Assembly (NCBI RefSeq): GCF_000069225.1
Contig: NC_010407.1
Span: forward strand, 930,001 to 994,000
DNA: 64,000 nucleotides
Origin: Clavibacter sepedonicus
GTDB lineage: Bacteria; Actinomycetota; Actinomycetes; Actinomycetales; Microbacteriaceae
Direction of reading: 5' to 3'
The first letter of the stretch is position 1; every line of letters begins with the position of its first letter. The position numbers and the translations under genes were made by a program. The notes under the pieces are model-generated. The model was not told the origin of the DNA, did not search any database, and saw nothing but the letters and a program-made list of their open reading frames with translations. This document shows positions 16,016-24,587 of this stretch, piece by piece.

Positions 16016-17197
16016 TCAGCCGCGCAGCGTCGCGCTCGGCAGCTCGCCGAAGCGCTCCGCGTACGAGGCCGCGAACCGGCCGAGGTGGCCGAAGCCCCAC
16101 TGCTCGGCGACGGCGCGCACGGTGGTCGTGGTGGGCGTCGCGTCACGGAGCTCGGCGCGCACGCGGTCGAGCCGGATCCCACGCAGCAACGCGCTCGGGG
16201 TCGTGTCCTCGTAGCGCCGCACGGCGAGCTGGAGCACGCGCGTGCTGATCCCCGCGGCCCGGGCCGCGTCCGCCGGGGTGATCGGCCGGTCGGCGTGGTG
16301 GTGCAGGTACTCGATGGCGGCGCGGACGGCGCTCATGCGCGGCGCGCGCATCTCCGCGCTGAACGGCACGTCGTGCCACGGGAACAGCTGGAGGGTGGCG
16401 CGCGCGACCAGGAGGCCCGCCTGCATCCGCAGCAGCGGGCTCGACGTCGCGTCCTGCAGCACGGGGCTCGCCTCGCCGACGGCGCGCCGCCACGCTGCGG
16501 TCTGCTCGGGCGTCGGCGGGCGGGTGTGGTCGAAGACGAGCGGGCGCGAGCGGCCCTCGTGCAGCTCGGCCGCGGTCTCCTCGAGGAAGGTGGCGTCGAT
16601 GTGCACGAGGTTCTGCACCGAGGGCTCGGAGCGGAAGCTGAAGGAGCGGCCGGAGGGCAGGAGGAAGGGACGGGATCCGCTCGAGCGCACCTCGTGCGAG
16701 CCGAGGTCGACGGCGCCGGATCCCTCGCGCCACCAGGCGACGACGTACTCGGGCAGCACGGGCATCCGGCCCCAGTGCTCGGCGGGGAAGACCGACGAGC
16801 GGAGCGTCACGTTCTCGTCGCCGACGAAGGAGTACCGGTACGAGAAGTCGCCCGGGCCCTTCGCGGCGCGGAAGTCGGTGCCCGGGTACAGGGCGGTGTA
16901 GCGCGCGACGGCCTCGTCGACGTCGGTGCCGGCCATGTGGCCGCGGCGGAGCGCGGGTGCCGGGGCCTCCGCGGCCCAGTCGGCGAGGTCCGCGGTGCGC
17001 TCGTCGGCGCGCGCGCCGCCCTCGTGGGGCGCGATGGTGTCGACGGTCGCGTCGCCGTCGTGCGGGTGGGTGCGGGGGACGGATCGGGTCGTGCCCGGCA
17101 GCATGTCGCCGTCGGCCCGCTCGTCGTCCAGCGCGGGCAGCGCGTGCAGGGGGGTCGCGACGCGGTGGCGCCCGTCGGGCGCGGTTGCGGTGCTCAT
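16016..17197 (-). CDS. AraC-family transcriptional regulator
   Basis: A 393-residue regulator. About 70 disordered N-terminal residues precede an AraC_binding_2-type ligand domain (FSYRYSFVGDENVTLRSS, RPFLLPSGRSFSF). The C-terminal 100 residues carry two helix-turn-helix motifs: ADAARAAGISTRVLQLAVRR and AVAEQWGFGHLGRFAASYAE. ATG 17197 follows GGAGGATCC. The ligand-domain type is common in regulators next to aromatic or alkane genes, but no such genes are adjacent. It is followed by the Asp23 operon and preceded by a ferritin-like protein gene, so its target is unknown. Confidence 0.88.
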   Translation of the reverse strand: MSTATAPDGRHRVATPLHALPALDDERADGDMLPGTTRSVPRTHPHDGDATVDTIAPHEGGARADERTADLADWAAEAPAPALRRGHMAGTDVDEAVARYTALYPGTDFRAAKGPGDFSYRYSFVGDENVTLRSSVFPAEHWGRMPVLPEYVVAWWREGSGAVDLGSHEVRSSGSRPFLLPSGRSFSFRSEPSVQNLVHIDATFLEETAAELHEGRSRPLVFDHTRPPTPEQTAAWRRAVGEASPVLQDATSSPLLRMQAGLLVARATLQLFPWHDVPFSAEMRAPRMSAVRAAIEYLHHHADRPITPADAARAAGISTRVLQLAVRRYEDTTPSALLRGIRLDRVRAELRDATPTTTTVRAVAEQWGFGHLGRFAASYAERFGELPSATLRG

Positions 17198-17291
17198 GGA
17201 TCCTCCGTCCTGCGCGACCGGGATCCGATCGCGTGTCATGGAGTGGACGTTCCCGGCGGGGCGTTCGTCACGCTCCGATGGCGAGATGCCC

Positions 17292-17343
17292 GTCCGGCCG
17301 CCGGGCCGGACGGGACAGGGCGGGGCGCCTCGACGGCGCCCCG
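17292..17343 (-). terminator. Double hairpin terminator after ferritin-like gene
   Basis: Two perfect GC hairpins lie just past the ferritin-like stop: 17321-17329 with 17335-17343 (9 bp, TCGAC loop) and 17292-17299 with 17304-17311 (8 bp). The tandem arrangement immediately after a stop codon indicates transcription termination on the minus strand. Confidence 0.7.
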
Positions 17344-17358
17344 ACCCGCCTGCTGCCG

Positions 17359-18300
17359 CTAGTTCGCGGCGCTCGTGGTGATGCTGCCGTTGATGCCGGC
17401 CGGGTAGAACCCGCCGCGGTTCACGGCCTTGCTGTTCAGGTACACGATGTTGAGGACCTGGCCGGTGGTGCGGCTGAAGGCGATGCCGTTCGCGTCCGTG
17501 GGCACGAGGTTCGCGCCGCCCGAGACCGTGATCCCCTGGTCGAGGTCGGTGCGCCCGTCGAGCGAGTCGCGCGCGTTCGAGATGGCATTCGCGGGTGCCG
17601 CGAGGCCCCGGGCGAACAGCTGCGAGCGGATGATGCCCGCGTGGTACGCCTCGACCGCCAGGATCCCCGCGGCCGCCTCGAGGTAGGTCTTGTTGGTGAT
17701 GAGGGGCGCGGCGCCCTTGTAGGCCGTGACCCCGACGTCCTCGAAGATGAACGAGGCCAGCAGGAAGTTCTCCTGGTTGGCGAACGCGTCGAACTTCTCG
17801 CCCGCCTTGATGAGGCCGGCGGCCTGGGCCGCGGCCGTGAACGTGGCGTCCAGGTCGATCGCGGGACGCGCGACCTTCGCCGAGCCGAGCGCCGCGCGCA
17901 GGAACTTGACGTGCGCCTTCTCGTCCTGCGCGATCTCGTAGGCGTACTGGCGGATCGCGTAGTCCTTGAACTGGACCGCGCGGCCGCCCGTGACGGCCCC
18001 GAGGGTGCCGACGCCCGTGGTGTCGTTCGGGACGAGGCCGTTGCCGGTCACGGCGCGGAGGTAGAACTCGGCCTCGAGGTACTCGAGGTTGAGGGCGAAG
18101 TTGAGGACGGCGGCGTCCGTGACGGCACCTGCGTCGGCCTCGGCCTGCGCGTCGGCGGCCTGGGCGCCGGTCGCGGGGATGAGGGCCGCGGCGCCGACGC
18201 CGAGACCGGCTACTCCCGCTGCGCTGAAGAAGCGGCGACGGTCGAGGGGCGACTGCGCGCTCCTGTCGATGGCCTGGCTGATGAACTTCCTGTCGAACAT
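17359..18300 (-). CDS. Tat-exported ferritin-like (desiccation-related) protein
   Basis: A 313-residue protein with a Tat signal ([12 protein letters not shown] near residues 19-30, hydrophobic core, AQA cleavage) and a ferritin-like four-helix bundle. Helices carry [19 protein letters not shown] and [20 protein letters not shown], with the Glu and His positions typical of the Ferritin_2 / desiccation-related family, and later [16 protein letters not shown]. No heme or PHB motif is seen. ATG 18300 is preferred because GGAG precedes it and the Tat motif then sits at the usual place. Related proteins accompany desiccation or oxidative stress tolerance; metal binding is likely but unproven. Confidence 0.85.
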   Translation of the reverse strand: MFDRKFISQAIDRSAQSPLDRRRFFSAAGVAGLGVGAAALIPATGAQAADAQAEADAGAVTDAAVLNFALNLEYLEAEFYLRAVTGNGLVPNDTTGVGTLGAVTGGRAVQFKDYAIRQYAYEIAQDEKAHVKFLRAALGSAKVARPAIDLDATFTAAAQAAGLIKAGEKFDAFANQENFLLASFIFEDVGVTAYKGAAPLITNKTYLEAAAGILAVEAYHAGIIRSQLFARGLAAPANAISNARDSLDGRTDLDQGITVSGGANLVPTDANGIAFSRTTGQVLNIVYLNSKAVNRGGFYPAGINGSITTSAAN

Positions 18301-18477
18301 GGCACGCTCCGAGGAGGTCGGCGGTGCGCATGGCTCGTCCATGGGCATCCGCGGTGCTCACGATCCGCCCGTATCCGGTCGTGCGCAATGCCTGAGGGCA
18401 CGCGTGGTGCTGGGATTCGTCCCCGGGCTACCGGTATGCGGGGCCAGGGCCCGCGTCCGGGGGTGGGGCCGGACGGC

Positions 18478-18513
18478 ACGACGGCGGGGCGCCCGTGGGC
18501 ACCCCGCCGTCGT
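18478..18513 (-). terminator. Terminator hairpin displaced from its gene by an IS
   Basis: A perfect 12-bp GC inverted repeat (18478-18489 and 18502-18513). Before insertion of the element at 18532-19584 it lay about 15 bases beyond the stop codon of the minus-strand gene that now ends at 19586. It is therefore most likely the original terminator of that gene, now more than 1 kb away. Confidence 0.65.
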
Positions 18514-18531
18514 CCGTGCGTCGTGGCTAGT

Positions 18532-19584
18532 TGTAGTTCCTCGGGAGGTTGTGAACGCTGGGGCGGATAGCGAAGACCTCCGGGACGATGTGAGTTACCA
18601 AGCACACGTCATCACCGGAGGTCTTCGTGACTCACGCTAACGCCCCGTTCACTCCTGCGGGCAGGCTTCGGCTTGCCCGGTTGATCATCGAGGACGGGTG
18701 GCCGGTCCGGCGTGCGGCGGAGAGGTTCCAGTGCTCGCCGGCGACGGCGTCGAGATGGGCTCGCCGGTATCGGGCCGGGTTGCCGATGACGGACCGCTCA
18801 TCCCGCCCGCACCGGCAACCGACCCGCACGAGTCAGCGTCGGGAGCGGCGGATCGTCGCGCTGAGATTCACTCGCCGGTGGGGCCCGCACCGCATCAGCT
18901 ACCACCTGCGTATCCCCCGTTCCACGGTCGAGCGGGTCCTCCGTCGCTACCGGATGCCGTTGCTCACGCACCTGGATTCCGCGACGGGACTCCCCGTCCG
19001 ACGCTCGCCCGCGCGACGTTACGAGCACTCCTCACCGGGAGATCTGGTCCACGTCGACATCAAGAAGCTCGGCCGTATCCCGGACGGCGGCGGGCACCGA
19101 GTCCTCGGCAGAGCGGCCGGCCGGAGGAACACTCCCCGGACCGGGCGGGGGTACGCGTTCCTGCATCACGCCGTGGATGACCACTCCCGACTCGCGTACT
19201 CCGAGATCCTCACCGACGAGCGCAAGGAGACCGCTGCCGCGTTCTGGGCCCGCGCGAACGCGTTCTTCACCGCCGCGGGCATCACCGTGATCCGTGTCCT
19301 GACGGACAACGGCTCCTGCTACCGCTCCCACGCCTTCACCGAGGCGCTCGGCACCATCGCCCACACACGCACCCGCCCCTACCGGCCCCAGACGAACGGG
19401 AAGGTCGAGCGCTTCAACCGCACCCTCGCCACCGAGTGGGCCTACGCCCATCCCTATCGCACCGACGAGGCCCGCGCCGCGACCTACGACGCCTGGCTGC
19501 ATCACTACAACCACCACCGCCCCCACACCGGCATCGGCGGACTCACGCCCGCCGAACGCGTTCACAACCTCACTGGGAACTACA
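18532..19584 (+). mobile_element. IS481-family insertion sequence, element A copy 1
   Basis: A 1053-bp element bounded by inverted repeats starting TGTAGTTCC (24 of 27 bases match between ends). It is flanked by a perfect 6-bp target duplication GCTAGT (18526-18531 and 19585-19590). IS481 itself duplicates 6 bp at NCTAGN, so target and family agree. A 13-bp inverted repeat (18571-18583 and 18615-18627) covers the ribosome site of the transposase. A nearly identical copy in the opposite orientation lies at 47182-48234. The element separates a membrane-protein gene from its terminator. It may correspond to IS1121 of Clavibacter; an ISfinder comparison would decide. Confidence 0.93.
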
Positions 19585-19589
19585 GCTAG
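18627..19589 (+). CDS. IS481-family DDE transposase (copy 1)
   Basis: A 320-residue transposase. Two helix-turn-helix regions lie in the first 110 residues (WPVRRAAERFQCSPATASRW and PHRISYHLRIPRSTVERVLRR). The rve-type DDE core shows the first Asp in LVHVDIKKLG, the second in VLTDNGSCYR and Glu in TNGKVERFNRTL. GTG 18627 follows GGAGG. The element contains no stop in this frame: the last codons are AAC TAC AGC TAG, where only the A of AGC belongs to the element and GC TAG comes from the duplicated target. The frame is intact, so the copy may be active. Confidence 0.93.
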   Translation: MTHANAPFTPAGRLRLARLIIEDGWPVRRAAERFQCSPATASRWARRYRAGLPMTDRSSRPHRQPTRTSQRRERRIVALRFTRRWGPHRISYHLRIPRSTVERVLRRYRMPLLTHLDSATGLPVRRSPARRYEHSSPGDLVHVDIKKLGRIPDGGGHRVLGRAAGRRNTPRTGRGYAFLHHAVDDHSRLAYSEILTDERKETAAAFWARANAFFTAAGITVIRVLTDNGSCYRSHAFTEALGTIAHTRTRPYRPQTNGKVERFNRTLATEWAYAHPYRTDEARAATYDAWLHHYNHHRPHTGIGGLTPAERVHNLTGNYS

Positions 19590-20128
19590 TTCTTGAAGCG
19601 GTCGATCCAGCCGGCGACGGGGCGCTGCTGCTCGCCCTGCTGGGCGGCGAGGACCACGAGCACCGCGGTGAGCGCGGGGATCGCCCACTGCAGGAGCTTC
19701 TGCTGCTTCTGGGCGCTGGCCAGCTCGTCCGAGACGCCGGCGCCGGGCTCGGTCGTGCCCTGAGGGGCCTCGTCCGCGTGCTTGGCCATGCGTCCGCCGA
19801 CGAGCGCCGAGTAGAGCGTCGTGCCGGCTGCGGCGATGGTCAGGACGGCCTTGACCTTCGTGTTGCTGCGGGCCTCGCCCTGGGCAGCGAGGCGGCCCTT
19901 GTTCGCGTAGATCAGGCCGAGCCCGCCGACGGCGTGCGCGCCGAGGGCGGCGAGCTGCACGGGCGCCCACTTCGCCCAGCCGATGGACGAGAGGCGCAGG
20001 CGCTCCTGCGGCTGCTTCGCGGCGGCCGCGGCGCCGTTGAGGCCGACCGCGCCCATGAGGGATCCGCCGAACCAGGCCGCGAGGCCGAGGTCGTGCATGC
20101 TCCGGATGACGGTGTTGCGTTCTGACAT
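19586..20128 (-). CDS. Four-helix membrane protein of unknown function
   Basis: A 180-residue protein with hydrophobic segments near residues 14-36, 55-75, 92-110 and 148-163 and a soluble loop at about 115-145. Its stop TAG lies inside the CTAG of the target duplication next to the IS, so the insertion left the protein intact. The N-terminal sequence (MHDLGLAAWFGGSLMGAVGL) is typical of an actinobacterial family without known function. Its former terminator is now beyond the element at 18478-18513. Confidence 0.7.
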   Translation of the reverse strand: MSERNTVIRSMHDLGLAAWFGGSLMGAVGLNGAAAAAKQPQERLRLSSIGWAKWAPVQLAALGAHAVGGLGLIYANKGRLAAQGEARSNTKVKAVLTIAAAGTTLYSALVGGRMAKHADEAPQGTTEPGAGVSDELASAQKQQKLLQWAIPALTAVLVVLAAQQGEQQRPVAGWIDRFKN

Positions 20129-20377
20129 GTGCTCCTCCGAGTCGTCGAGGTCGGCTCGTGGGCCGGCCGATGTCGTGTCCGTCGGACGCTACGCCGGGGA
20201 TCGAGCAGTGTGTGGGTGGTCGGCGGATGTCCAGGGTCCCCGGCGGGCCGGCCGGTCGGCGGGACCTCAACGGAGGCTGGGAGTCCCGGTGCCCGCCCTT
20301 GGCACGCCCCGCCGAGCCCGGTTCTCTGGAGAAGAGGACCGTCGAGCGGCGCGTCCCGCATCGAGGGGAACCGGATC
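20129..20377. other. Divergent intergenic region
   Basis: 249 bases between two divergent membrane-protein genes. It must carry promoters for both. No clear operator or small gene is seen. Confidence 0.35.
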
Positions 20378-20770
20378 ATGGGCAAGGCGTGGATGGTGAT
20401 GGTCGCGGCCGTGCTCGGCGGCCACGGGTTCGTGGGGCTCTTCATCGAGGGGTCGCACATGCTCGGCGTCCTCAACGTCGACTTCTTCGTCGACGTCCTC
20501 TACCTGCTGAGCGCGGGCGTGCTGCTGTTCGTCGGCACCCGGCAGGCCCCGCCGGGGATGATCCGCGCCACGCTCGTGGCGTTCGGCGGCCTCTACACGC
20601 TCATGGGCGTACTCAGCCTCCTCGACCCCGAGCTCGGCGGCCTCACGCCCACCGGCTTCACGATCGTCGACGACTTCCTGTTCTTCGGCATCGGCCTCTC
20701 GGGCCTCGCCCTCGCGCTGACCCCCAGTTCGGCCGAGCCGCTCACCACGGGCGGCGAGGCGCTCAACTAG
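20378..20770 (+). CDS. Small four-helix membrane protein
   Basis: A 130-residue protein with four hydrophobic segments (about residues 3-20, 31-52, 62-85 and 96-116). The start at ATG 20378 follows GAGGGGAA, and the protein then begins at its first membrane helix. It resembles DUF4383-type actinobacterial membrane proteins in size and topology, but I cannot assign the family with confidence. It is convergent with the DasR-like gene. Confidence 0.65.
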   Translation: MGKAWMVMVAAVLGGHGFVGLFIEGSHMLGVLNVDFFVDVLYLLSAGVLLFVGTRQAPPGMIRATLVAFGGLYTLMGVLSLLDPELGGLTPTGFTIVDDFLFFGIGLSGLALALTPSSAEPLTTGGEALN

Positions 20771-20796
20771 GGTAGGCGCAACCGCGCAACCGCGGG

Positions 20797-21549
20797 TCAG
20801 TCGCCCGTGAGCGCCATGTGCACCTGGTAGCGGTCGCCGCGGTACCACGACGTCACGTGCTCGACGGGCGTCCCGCCCGCGCGGGATGTGCGGCGGAACA
20901 CCAGGGTCGACGCCCCCGGGGTCACCTCCAGTGCCTCGGCGGTGTCTGCATCCGCGGCGTCGGCCCACACCGTCTGCTCGGCGCCGTCGATGTGCACGCC
21001 GTACCGCTCGGCGAGCACGCCGTACAGCGAGGCGCTGAGGTCGTGGTCGCCGAGGTCCGGCGCCACGCGCGCGGAGTACCAGCCGACCTCGAGGGCCATG
21101 GGGGTGCCGTTGGCCAGCCGCAGCCGCTCGATCGACCACGCGGGCTCGCCCTCGTCGAGGCCCAGGGCGGCGCGGGCCTCGAGCGGCGGGACGCCCATCC
21201 GGGCATGGCGCACGAGGGTGGTCGCCACCATCCCGCGCCGCCGCATGTCCTCGGTGAACGAGGCGAGGTGCAGCTGCGACTGGATCCGCTCCCCGGCCAC
21301 GAACGTGCCCTTCCCCTGGACCGTGTGCAGCCGCTGTTCCTCGATGAGCTGACGGATTGCCTGGCGCACGGTCGCGCGGCTCACGTCATGGGTCATCGCG
21401 AGCTCCCGCTCCGACGGGATGGCGGTGTGGGCGGGCCACGCGCTGCCGATGTCGGCGAGGAGGATCGCCCGCAGCTGGGCGTGCTTGGGGACCGGACCCG
21501 GCGTGACGATGGCGGTCCGGGCGGCGGCGGCGTCGCGGGGTCGGGGCAT
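20797..21549 (-). CDS. DasR/NagR-type GntR (HutC subfamily) regulator of amino-sugar uptake
   Basis: A 250-residue regulator with an N-terminal winged helix (residues about 20-90: IPSERELAMTHDVSRATVRQ, LHTVQGKGTFVA) and a C-terminal UTRA ligand domain. DasR and NagR proteins sense glucosamine-6-phosphate or N-acetylglucosamine-6-phosphate and repress amino-sugar uptake. It lies divergent from the PTS genes, and two dre-like palindromes occur in the intergenic region, which supports the assignment. ATG 21549 is chosen because upstream extensions run through the promoter. The gene appears intact, unlike the operon it should control. Confidence 0.88.
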   Translation of the reverse strand: MPRPRDAAAARTAIVTPGPVPKHAQLRAILLADIGSAWPAHTAIPSERELAMTHDVSRATVRQAIRQLIEEQRLHTVQGKGTFVAGERIQSQLHLASFTEDMRRRGMVATTLVRHARMGVPPLEARAALGLDEGEPAWSIERLRLANGTPMALEVGWYSARVAPDLGDHDLSASLYGVLAERYGVHIDGAEQTVWADAADADTAEALEVTPGASTLVFRRTSRAGGTPVEHVTSWYRGDRYQVHMALTGD

Positions 21550-21566
21550 GGGCGCGCCTCTCGTCG

Positions 21567-21612
21567 TTGACACGACGGGGCGGCACGACGTACCTTCACC
21601 GGTACGTACCAG
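21567..21612 (+). promoter_or_regulatory. Promoter and first dre-like operator of the PTS operon
   Basis: TTGACA at 21567-21572 and TACCTT at 21591-21596 (18-bp spacer) make a plausible plus-strand promoter. Overlapping its start region, CCGGTACGTACCAG (21599-21612) contains the perfect 10-bp palindrome GGTACGTACC and resembles the DasR operator core TGGTCTAGACCA. Repressor binding here would block transcription of the PTS genes. Confidence 0.6.
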
Positions 21613-21673
21613 TTCCAGCCGTGCGTCCCGTCGTGTGGGGGATCTCCGTCGCACCGACTCTAGATGCACGGCT

Positions 21674-21687
21674 CTGGTGCATACCAG
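21674..21687 (+). promoter_or_regulatory. Second dre-like operator
   Basis: CTGGTGCATACCAG has perfect CTGGT and ACCAG half-sites around a 4-bp centre, matching the half-sites of the DasR/NagR dre element. It lies 75 bp from the first site and about 27 bp before the EIIA start codon. Confidence 0.65.
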
Positions 21688-21713
21688 TGATCCATCCCCT
21701 GCGAGGAGTCCCC

Positions 21714-22163
21714 GTGGTCCATGTCCTGTCCCCGCTCGTGGGGGTCGCCCTGCCCCTGCCGTCCGTGCCCGATGCGCTCTTCGCCGCGGGGGCGATGGGC
21801 CCCGGGGTGGCGATCACGCCGCCCGTCGAGCTCGTCGACGTGGTCGCCCCCATCGAGGGCACCCTCCTGCAGGTCTTCCCGCACGCCTTCGTCGTCGTGG
21901 CCGACGACGGCCTCGCCGTGCTCGTCCACCTCGGCATCGAGACCGTCGGCCTCGCGGGTGCGGGCTTCACGGCCTTCGCCGCGAAGGGCGACCGCGTCGC
22001 CGCGGGTGCCCCCGTCATCGCCTACGACGTCCCCGCGATCCTCGCCGCCGGCCTCTCCAGCGTCGTCCCCGTCATCGTGCTCGAGCGTCCGGCGGAGGAC
22101 GTCCGCGTGCTCGTGGACGAGGGGGCCGCCCTGCTCCCCGGCTCGCCCCTGCTCTCCGTCTGA
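21714..22163 (+). CDS. crr: PTS glucose-type EIIA component
   Basis: A 149-residue EIIA(Glc)-type protein that passes phosphate from HPr to the EIIB domain. VDVVAPIEGTLLQV and the active-site segment VLVHLGIETVGLAG are present; the phosphorylated histidine is H72. GTG 21714 follows GAGGAG and gives the normal length of about 150 residues. It is the first gene of the GlcNAc PTS operon. It looks intact, but its EIICB partner is broken, so it may now serve only other permeases. Confidence 0.88.
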   Translation: MVHVLSPLVGVALPLPSVPDALFAAGAMGPGVAITPPVELVDVVAPIEGTLLQVFPHAFVVVADDGLAVLVHLGIETVGLAGAGFTAFAAKGDRVAAGAPVIAYDVPAILAAGLSSVVPVIVLERPAEDVRVLVDEGAALLPGSPLLSV

Positions 22164-22245
22164 CCCGCCCGAGACGGCCGCCCGCCCGGTCGGCCCGCAG
22201 ATCCGCCGTCCCACCCATCACCGGAGCCCCCGCGAAAGAGGACCC

Positions 22246-23802
22246 ATGACCGCCACCGCACCGCCGCGTCGTCGACGCACCATCCCGGGCTTCGCCCAGA
22301 TGCAGCGCCTCGGCAAGAGCCTGATGCTCCCGATCGCGGTGCTGCCCGCCGCCGGGATCCTGCTCAGGGTCGGGCAGCCGACCTGCTCGGCCGCATCGAC
22401 CTGCCCGTCATCGGCCCGTTCTTCCAGGCCATGAGCGCCGCGGGCGGCGCGCTGTTCGACAACCTGGCGCTCCTCTTCGCCGTGGGCGTCGCCATCGGGT
22501 TCGCCAAGAAGGCCGACGGCTCGACCGCGCTCTCGGCGGTCGTCGGCTACCTCGTGCTCTCCAACGTCTTCACGGTCATGTCGCCGGTGGTGCTCGCCGG
22601 CCAGACCACGGTCGCCGGCGCGCAGGTGGAGATCGACTACAGCGTCTTCGGCGGGATCGTCGTGGGCCTCGTCACCGCCTGGCTGTTCGACCGGTACCAC
22701 ACCATCCAGCTGCCCTCCTACCTGGGCTTCTTCGGCGGCCGCCGGTTCGTGCCGATCATCGTCTCGCTCGTGAGCCTCGTCATCGGGTTCGGCCTGAGCT
22801 ACGCGTACCCGGTCTTCGACCTGGGCCTCGCGGGGCTCGGCGCCTTCATCGGCGGCACCGGCGCGCTCGGCGCGTTCGTGTACGGCTTCACCAACCGGAT
22901 GCTGATCCCCGTGGGCCTGCACCACATCCTCAACTCCTACGTGTGGTTCCTCCAGGGCTCCTACACGAAGGGCGACGGCAGCGTCGTCACGGGCGAGCTG
23001 ACGCGCTTCGCCGCGGGGGATCCGACGGCCGGCGCGCTCACCTCGGGCTTCTACCCGGTGCTCATGTTCGGGCTCCCCGCCGCGGCGCTGGCGATGATCC
23101 ACCTGTCGAACCCGGCGCAGCGCAAGGCGGCCATCGGGATCCTCGGCGCGGCGGGTCTCACGGCCTTCCTCACCGGCGTCACCGAGCCCTTGGAGTTCGC
23201 GTTCATGTTCGCGGCCTTCCCGCTGTACGTCGTGCACGCCCTGCTCACCGGGCTCTCGCTCGCGATCGCGAACCTGCTCGACATCCACCTCGGGTTCTCG
23301 TTCTCGGCGGGCCTGTTCGACCTGCTGCTCTACGGCACCGCCCCCGCGGCCAAGAACATCGGGCTGCTCGTCATCATGGGCGTGGTGTACTTCGCGGTCT
23401 ACTACGTGCTCTTCCGCCTCGTCATCAAGCGGTGGAACCTGCGCACGCCGGGCCGGGAGGACGTGGCGGCGCCCGTCGACGGGGCCGCCCCCCGCCCCTG
23501 CCGAGGCGGACGCGGATGCCGCGGGCGCTGCATCCGCCCCTCCGGCCGCGGCCCCCGACGCCGCCGCGTCGGTGCCCACCGCCGAGCGGCTGATCCAGGC
23601 CTTCGGTGGGCGCGACAACCTCGTCCTCGTCGACGCGTGCATCACGCGCCTGCGCGTCGAGGTCGCGGACCGCACGCTCGTCGACCACGCGCGCCTCAAG
23701 GAGCTCGGCGCCGCCGGCGTGATCGAGGTCGGCGACAACGTCCAGGCCGTCTTCGGCCCGCGCGCGGAGTCGCTGAAGGACGCGATGCGCGAGGCCATCT
23801 GA
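22246..23802 (+). pseudogene. nagE: PTS EIICB N-acetylglucosamine permease, two frameshifts
   Basis: The gene starts at ATG 22246 and would encode about 520 residues: EIIC membrane domain (to about 23450), an Ala/Pro linker, and EIIB with the phospho-cysteine in DACITRLRV (Cys codon 23638-23640). One base is missing near 22378-22384: the expected QPDLLG reads QPTCSA, and the first frame stops at 22434. The sensible frame resumes one base over and encodes the rest of EIIC. A six-C run at 23488-23493 then has one base too many, so EIIC runs out of frame past the linker and EIIB lies in another frame ending at 23802. The two changes are independent. No functional permease is expected unless frameshifting restores it. 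Confidence 0.9.
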
Positions 23803-24587
23803 TGGAGGTCGTCGTCGTCCCGACCGCGGAGGACGCCGCCCCGCTCGTCGCCGACGCCTACCGCGCGCTGCTCGAGCGCCGGCCGGACGCGGTGCTCGGC
23901 CTCGCGACCGGCTCGACGCCCCTGCCGCTCTACTGGGAGCTCATCCGCCGCCACCGGGAGGAGGGGCTGAGCTTCGCGCGGGCACGGGCCTTCCTCCTCG
24001 ACGAGTACGTGGGGCTGCCCGACGGGCACCCCGAGCGGTACCGCGCCTTCATCGCGGAGGAGCTCGAGCGGCACGTCGACTTCGCCCCCGACGCGATCCT
24101 CGGGCCGGGCGACGCCGGATCCGACCCCCTGGATGCGGGCCCCGCCTACGAGCGCGCCATCCGGGAGGCCGGCGGGATCGACCTGCAGATCCTCGGCATC
24201 GGCACCGACGGGCACCTGGCCTTCAACATGCCGATGTCGAGCCTCGGCAGCCGCACGCGTCTCAAGACCCTCACGCCCCGGACCCGCCGGGACAACGCGC
24301 GCTTCTTCGGCGGCGACGTCGATCGCGTGCCCACGCAGTGCCTCACCCAGGGGCTCGCGACGATCCTCGACAGCCGGCACGCGATCCTGCTCGGCTTCGG
24401 TCGGGCCAAGGCGCCTGCCGTGCGCGCGGCCGTCGAGGGGGCGCTGTCGGCGCGCTGGCCCGCGTCGGTCCTCCAGCTGCATCCGCACGCCACGGTGGTC
24501 GTCGACGAGGAGGCCGCGGCCGAGCTCGAATTCGTCGACCACTACCGCGACACCTTCGCGGGCAAGCCGGCCGGGCAGGGCCTCTGA
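23802..24587 (+). CDS. nagB: Glucosamine-6-phosphate deaminase, catalytic Glu replaced by Met
   Basis: A 261-residue NagB-family protein; NagB converts glucosamine-6-phosphate to fructose-6-phosphate and ammonia. LATGSTPLPLY, LDEYVG and GIGTDGHLAFN are present. Asp136 and His138 match E. coli Asp141 and His143, but the position of the catalytic Glu148 is Met143 (FNMP instead of FNEP). Start ATG overlaps the EIIB stop as TGATG, and the stop overlaps nagA the same way. Because of the extra C in the EIICB gene, the preceding EIIC frame also runs through this gene, giving a potential fusion. The substitution suggests reduced or lost activity; a second NagB with normal residues is at 35709-36473. 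Confidence 0.85.
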   Translation: MEVVVVPTAEDAAPLVADAYRALLERRPDAVLGLATGSTPLPLYWELIRRHREEGLSFARARAFLLDEYVGLPDGHPERYRAFIAEELERHVDFAPDAILGPGDAGSDPLDAGPAYERAIREAGGIDLQILGIGTDGHLAFNMPMSSLGSRTRLKTLTPRTRRDNARFFGGDVDRVPTQCLTQGLATILDSRHAILLGFGRAKAPAVRAAVEGALSARWPASVLQLHPHATVVVDEEAAAELEFVDHYRDTFAGKPAGQGL

